Positions 6,950 through 8,555 of a stretch of DNA of 8,555 bases are shown here, piece by piece (within the stretch, counting starts at the first letter, position 1; the number at the start of each line of letters is the position of its first letter). Below the pieces are notes generated by a model. The model ran no database searches. It was not told the origin of the DNA and saw only the letters and a program-made list of their open reading frames with translations. Source of the stretch: Lachnospiraceae bacterium (GTDB taxonomy: Bacteria; Bacillota_A; Clostridia; Lachnospirales; Lachnospiraceae); assembly GCA_017960415.1 (NCBI GenBank), contig JAGCZE010000178.1, positions 1-8,555 of the forward strand, given 5' to 3'. A program made the translations under genes and the position numbers.

Positions 6950-7495
6950 CTACCTCTCGATCTTTATCCAAAAATGATCCTCTGCCATTCTTCCCTCGGT
7001 TTTTTCTATGATCAGGATCGGATCATAAAAGGGAATATCCAGTCTTTTTAACTCCAGCTTCATTTTATCCCTGGATCTGGGAAAACACCTTGATTCAATG
7101 AATTCCTCGTAATCTTCGAATGTAGGATTGTCGTTTATACCGAAAGCTCTTAACTGCGGATTATCTATATAATTCTTTATTTGAACGGTCCGTTCGGTTT
7201 CGTCGATATCGATAATGGTACAAACGGTATTGACATAAATGTAATACATTCTCAGTTTAGGCTTTCCCTGAGGGATTGTGTATTTTTGAGGAAGAAGTTT
7301 ATTCCTCTTGAGGATCTCGATCAGTGTGACAATAGGTCCGCTGACTTCTTTCTGACTCTCCCAACGCTCCACAGTGGGCTTCGAAACTCCGGAAAATTCA
7401 GCAAATTCACGTTGAGTCATTTTTAAGGCTTTGCGTACTTCCCTGATCTCGCTGCCGCAGGTTGTCTTTGGAAATATATATCTGTTATCTTTCAT
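6950..7495 (-). CDS. HTH (Xre-type) regulator fused to a HipA N-terminal-like (HipS-like) domain
   Basis: A 181-residue protein. Residues about 13-62 form an Xre/Cro-type helix-turn-helix (SEIREVRKALKMTQREFAEF, then GVSKPTVERWE), the DNA-binding fold used by HipB. Residues about 83-181 (LRMYYIYVNTVCTIIDID, RAFGINDNPTFEDYEEFI, RCFPRSRDKMK, then DPILIIEKTEGRMAEDHFW) resemble the N-terminal subdomain of HipA, the part found as separate HipS in HipBST systems. The protein would therefore combine operator binding with holding a HipT/HipA-like kinase partner; that role is inferred. The ATG at 7495 is chosen over the ATG at 7534, because the latter lies in the spacer beside the -10 and upstream of the expected transcription start. 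AAAGGAG (7509-7515) lies 13 bases upstream of 7495. The partner gene downstream is truncated. Autorepression through the palindromes upstream is likely. The HTH is firm; the HipS-like label is family recognition from memory. Confidence 0.85.
   Translation of the reverse strand: MKDNRYIFPKTTCGSEIREVRKALKMTQREFAEFSGVSKPTVERWESQKEVSGPIVTLIEILKRNKLLPQKYTIPQGKPKLRMYYIYVNTVCTIIDIDETERTVQIKNYIDNPQLRAFGINDNPTFEDYEEFIESRCFPRSRDKMKLELKRLDIPFYDPILIIEKTEGRMAEDHFWIKIER
6953..6957 (-). promoter_or_regulatory. Ribosome binding site of the kinase remnant, next to the HTH stop codon
   Basis: On the minus strand, AGAGG directly precedes the TAG stop of the HTH gene and lies eight bases before the ATG at 6944. 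It selects that ATG and indicates translational coupling typical of toxin-antitoxin pairs. Confidence 0.5.
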
Positions 7496-7524
7496 GCTTA
7501 ACCTTAAACTCCTTTCTACCAAAG

Positions 7525-7553
7525 AAATTAGCATAAAAACAGATTATAGTCAA
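7525..7553 (-). promoter_or_regulatory. Sigma-A promoter of the HTH/kinase-remnant operon
   Basis: Read on the minus strand, TTGACT (7548-7553), 17 bases, then TAATTT (7525-7530) preceded by TGC as an extended -10. Transcription would start near 7518 and give a leader of about 22 bases containing AAAGGAG. The first palindrome ends eight bases upstream of the -35. Confidence 0.7.
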
Positions 7554-7559
7554 GATAAA

Positions 7560-7578
7560 AACCATCAATATGATGGTA
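7560..7578. promoter_or_regulatory. Palindromic operator candidate 1
   Basis: ACCATCA-ATA-TGATGGT at 7561-7577 is a perfect inverted repeat with 7-base arms and a 3-base spacer. It lies just upstream of the HTH promoter. Its half-site matches operator candidate 2, and the two centres (7569 and 7602) are 33 bases apart, about three helical turns, so bound dimers would sit on the same DNA face. It is the likely binding site of the adjacent HTH protein. Confidence 0.6.
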
Positions 7579-7592
7579 AAAACATATAAAAA

Positions 7593-7611
7593 TACCATCA
7601 AAATAATGGTA
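7593..7611. promoter_or_regulatory. Palindromic operator candidate 2
   Basis: TACCATCA-AAA-TAATGGTA is an inverted repeat with one mismatched position in 8-base arms. It shares the ACCATCA and ATGGT half-sites with candidate 1 and lies 11 bases upstream of the potA -35. Together the pair occupies the space between two divergent promoters. Confidence 0.6.
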
Positions 7612-7622
7612 AAAAAATATTC

Positions 7623-7650
7623 TTGCAATCCGTGAAAATGCTGATATAAT
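7623..7650 (+). promoter_or_regulatory. Sigma-A promoter of potA with extended -10
   Basis: TTGCAA (7623-7628), 16 bases, then a perfect TATAAT (7645-7650) with TGA before it, an extended -10. Transcription would start near 7657, giving a leader of about 77 bases. TAATGGTA (7647-7654) overlaps the -10 and repeats the right half-site of operator candidate 2 exactly. Confidence 0.7.
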
Positions 7651-7655
7651 GGTAT

Positions 7656-7675
7656 CGTTTGAACACAATTCAACG
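7656..7675 (+). repeat. Small imperfect inverted repeat at the potA transcription start
   Basis: CGTTTGAA (7656-7663) and TTCAACG (7669-7675) are complementary apart from one bulged T, around a 5-base loop. It lies at the predicted transcript start, so it could be a 5' stem or an operator. It is short and AT-rich, so chance is possible. Confidence 0.3.
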
Positions 7676-7733
7676 CCCGTGTTTCTTTGAAATACAGAGG
7701 TTGGCGTGCTTGGAGGGGAGGCTTGAAAAAACG

Positions 7734-8555
7734 ATGAAAAAACTTGTTCAATTCAGGAATATCGTTAAGTCCTTTGACGGTCAGGTAATTTTGAAGGGTA
7801 TCAATCTTGATATTTACGAAAATGAGTTTGTAACTCTTTTGGGACCGTCCGGCTGCGGTAAAACAACACTGCTTCGTATTCTGGCGGGTTTTTTGGAGCC
7901 GGACGAAGGTAGCGTTATTTTCGACGGGGAGGATATTTCGACACTTCCGCCTTATAAGCGCGATCTGAACACAGTGTTCCAGAAATATGCACTCTTTCCC
8001 CATATGAATGTATTCGATAATGTTGCTTTCGGCTTGAATATCAAGAAGGAGCCGAAGGATATCATAGAGCAGAAGGTTACGCGTATGCTCAAGCTGGTGG
8101 GTCTTGAGGATTACGGCAAGCGCAGCATTAACGAGATGTCGGGCGGCCAGCAGCAGCGTGTTGCTATCGCGCGTGCGCTCGTCAATGAGCCCGGTGTGCT
8201 GCTCCTCGACGAGCCTCTCTCTGCTCTTGACGCGAAGCTGCGCAAGGAGATGCAGCGAGAGCTGAAGAAGATCCAGAAGGAAGTAGGTATCACTTTCATT
8301 TTCGTAACACACGATCAGGAAGAGGCGCTTACGATGTCCGACAAGATCGTTGTCATGAAGGAAGGCGAGATCCAGCAGGTCGGTTCTCCGACAGACATTT
8401 ACAATGAGCCCGCGAACCGCTATGTTGCGAACTTCATTGGCGCAAGCAACATAGTTGACGGTACCATGATCGAGGACTGTAAGGTCATGTTTGGCGACAA
8501 GGTATTCGAGTGCGTCGACAAGGGCTTCGGCGAGAAGGAGCCGGTTGATGTCGTG
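7734..8555 (+). CDS. potA: Spermidine/putrescine ABC transporter ATP-binding protein PotA (partial, C-terminus off window)
   Basis: 274 codons are visible, running off the right edge. The protein hydrolyses ATP on the cytoplasmic face to drive polyamine import with PotB, PotC and PotD, whose genes usually follow. All ABC ATPase motifs are intact: Walker A GPSGCGKT (residues 37-44), Q-loop Gln83, signature MSGGQQ (135-140), Walker B VLLLDEP (155-161), D-loop SALD (163-166) and H-loop His193. Residues after about 235 begin the C-terminal TOBE region typical of PotA and related importers; full-length proteins are usually about 350 residues. The ATG at 7734 is preceded by GGGGAGG (7715-7721), a long spacing of 12 bases; an in-frame TTG at 7710 lacks an upstream site. 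Unlike many Clostridia pot operons, no regulator gene precedes it in the same direction; the divergent HTH gene is the nearest one. Family assignment is firm; polyamine specificity is inferred from overall similarity. Confidence 0.95.
   Translation, partial: MKKLVQFRNIVKSFDGQVILKGINLDIYENEFVTLLGPSGCGKTTLLRILAGFLEPDEGSVIFDGEDISTLPPYKRDLNTVFQKYALFPHMNVFDNVAFGLNIKKEPKDIIEQKVTRMLKLVGLEDYGKRSINEMSGGQQQRVAIARALVNEPGVLLLDEPLSALDAKLRKEMQRELKKIQKEVGITFIFVTHDQEEALTMSDKIVVMKEGEIQQVGSPTDIYNEPANRYVANFIGASNIVDGTMIEDCKVMFGDKVFECVDKGFGEKEPVDVV

Noticed and set aside
6942..6971. TTG at 6971 as the start of the kinase remnant
   Set aside because: It would overlap the HTH gene and has no convincing ribosome binding site, whereas the ATG at 6944 has AGAGG eight bases upstream and the usual family N-terminus.
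7493..7534. Upstream ATG at 7534 as the start of the HTH gene
   Set aside because: This ATG lies beside the -10 element and upstream of the predicted transcription start near 7518, and the ribosome binding site AAAGGAG lies after it. The ATG at 7495 fits better.
7560..7654. Recurring ACCATCA/ATGGTA motifs as a CRISPR-like or tandem array
   Set aside because: Only two palindromes and one half-site are present, with short AT-rich gaps and promoter elements on each side. Operators explain them better.
7485..8312. 275-codon open frame on the minus strand
   Set aside because: It is antisense to potA, whose ABC motifs are all intact on the plus strand, and it runs through the divergent promoters and operators. 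Its product shows no recognisable family.

Overview
The window looks like a chromosomal segment of an anaerobic Gram-positive Clostridia bacterium, probably a gut Lachnospiraceae or Ruminococcaceae relative. This rests on strong GGAGG-type ribosome binding sites, sigma-A style extended -10 promoters, a paired short-chain chromate transporter, a Firmicutes-type PotA, and a HipA-related HTH/kinase gene pair whose sequence style is familiar from that group. No rRNA, tRNA, CRISPR array or insertion sequence was seen. No gap between genes exceeds 300 bases.

Layout. Positions 5247 to 1 (minus strand) hold a three-gene operon: a CvpA-like multi-pass membrane protein with a long exported tail (5247-3961), a membrane-anchored single-domain rhodanese (3882-3424), and a very large exported protein with Ig-like domains that runs off the left edge (3405-1, at least 1135 codons). 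The region 5248-5374 is a divergent promoter region. Positions 5375-6595 (plus strand) hold two adjacent ChrA-domain genes, the usual two-gene short-chain chromate transporter. A perfect 11-bp inverted repeat lies at their 3' end, where they converge with a minus-strand pair. That pair, 7495-6648, encodes an HTH protein fused to a HipA N-terminal-like (HipS-like) domain, followed by an abruptly truncated HipA-like kinase remnant. From 7734 to the right edge (plus strand) is potA, the ATPase of a spermidine/putrescine importer, which is cut by the window end.

How they may work together. The minus operon looks like a cell-envelope unit: a membrane scaffold, an apparently extracytoplasmic rhodanese with extra cysteines, and a cysteine-containing exported protein. 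The link between them is inferred. The most interesting regulatory spot is 7518-7660. Two near-identical palindromes (ACCATCA-N3-TGATGGT and TACCATCA-N3-TAATGGTA), centred 33 bp apart, lie exactly between a promoter for the HTH gene (minus) and a promoter for potA (plus). A third half-site overlaps the potA -10. The HTH protein of a decayed HipA-type toxin-antitoxin module may therefore still repress its own gene and may also influence polyamine uptake.
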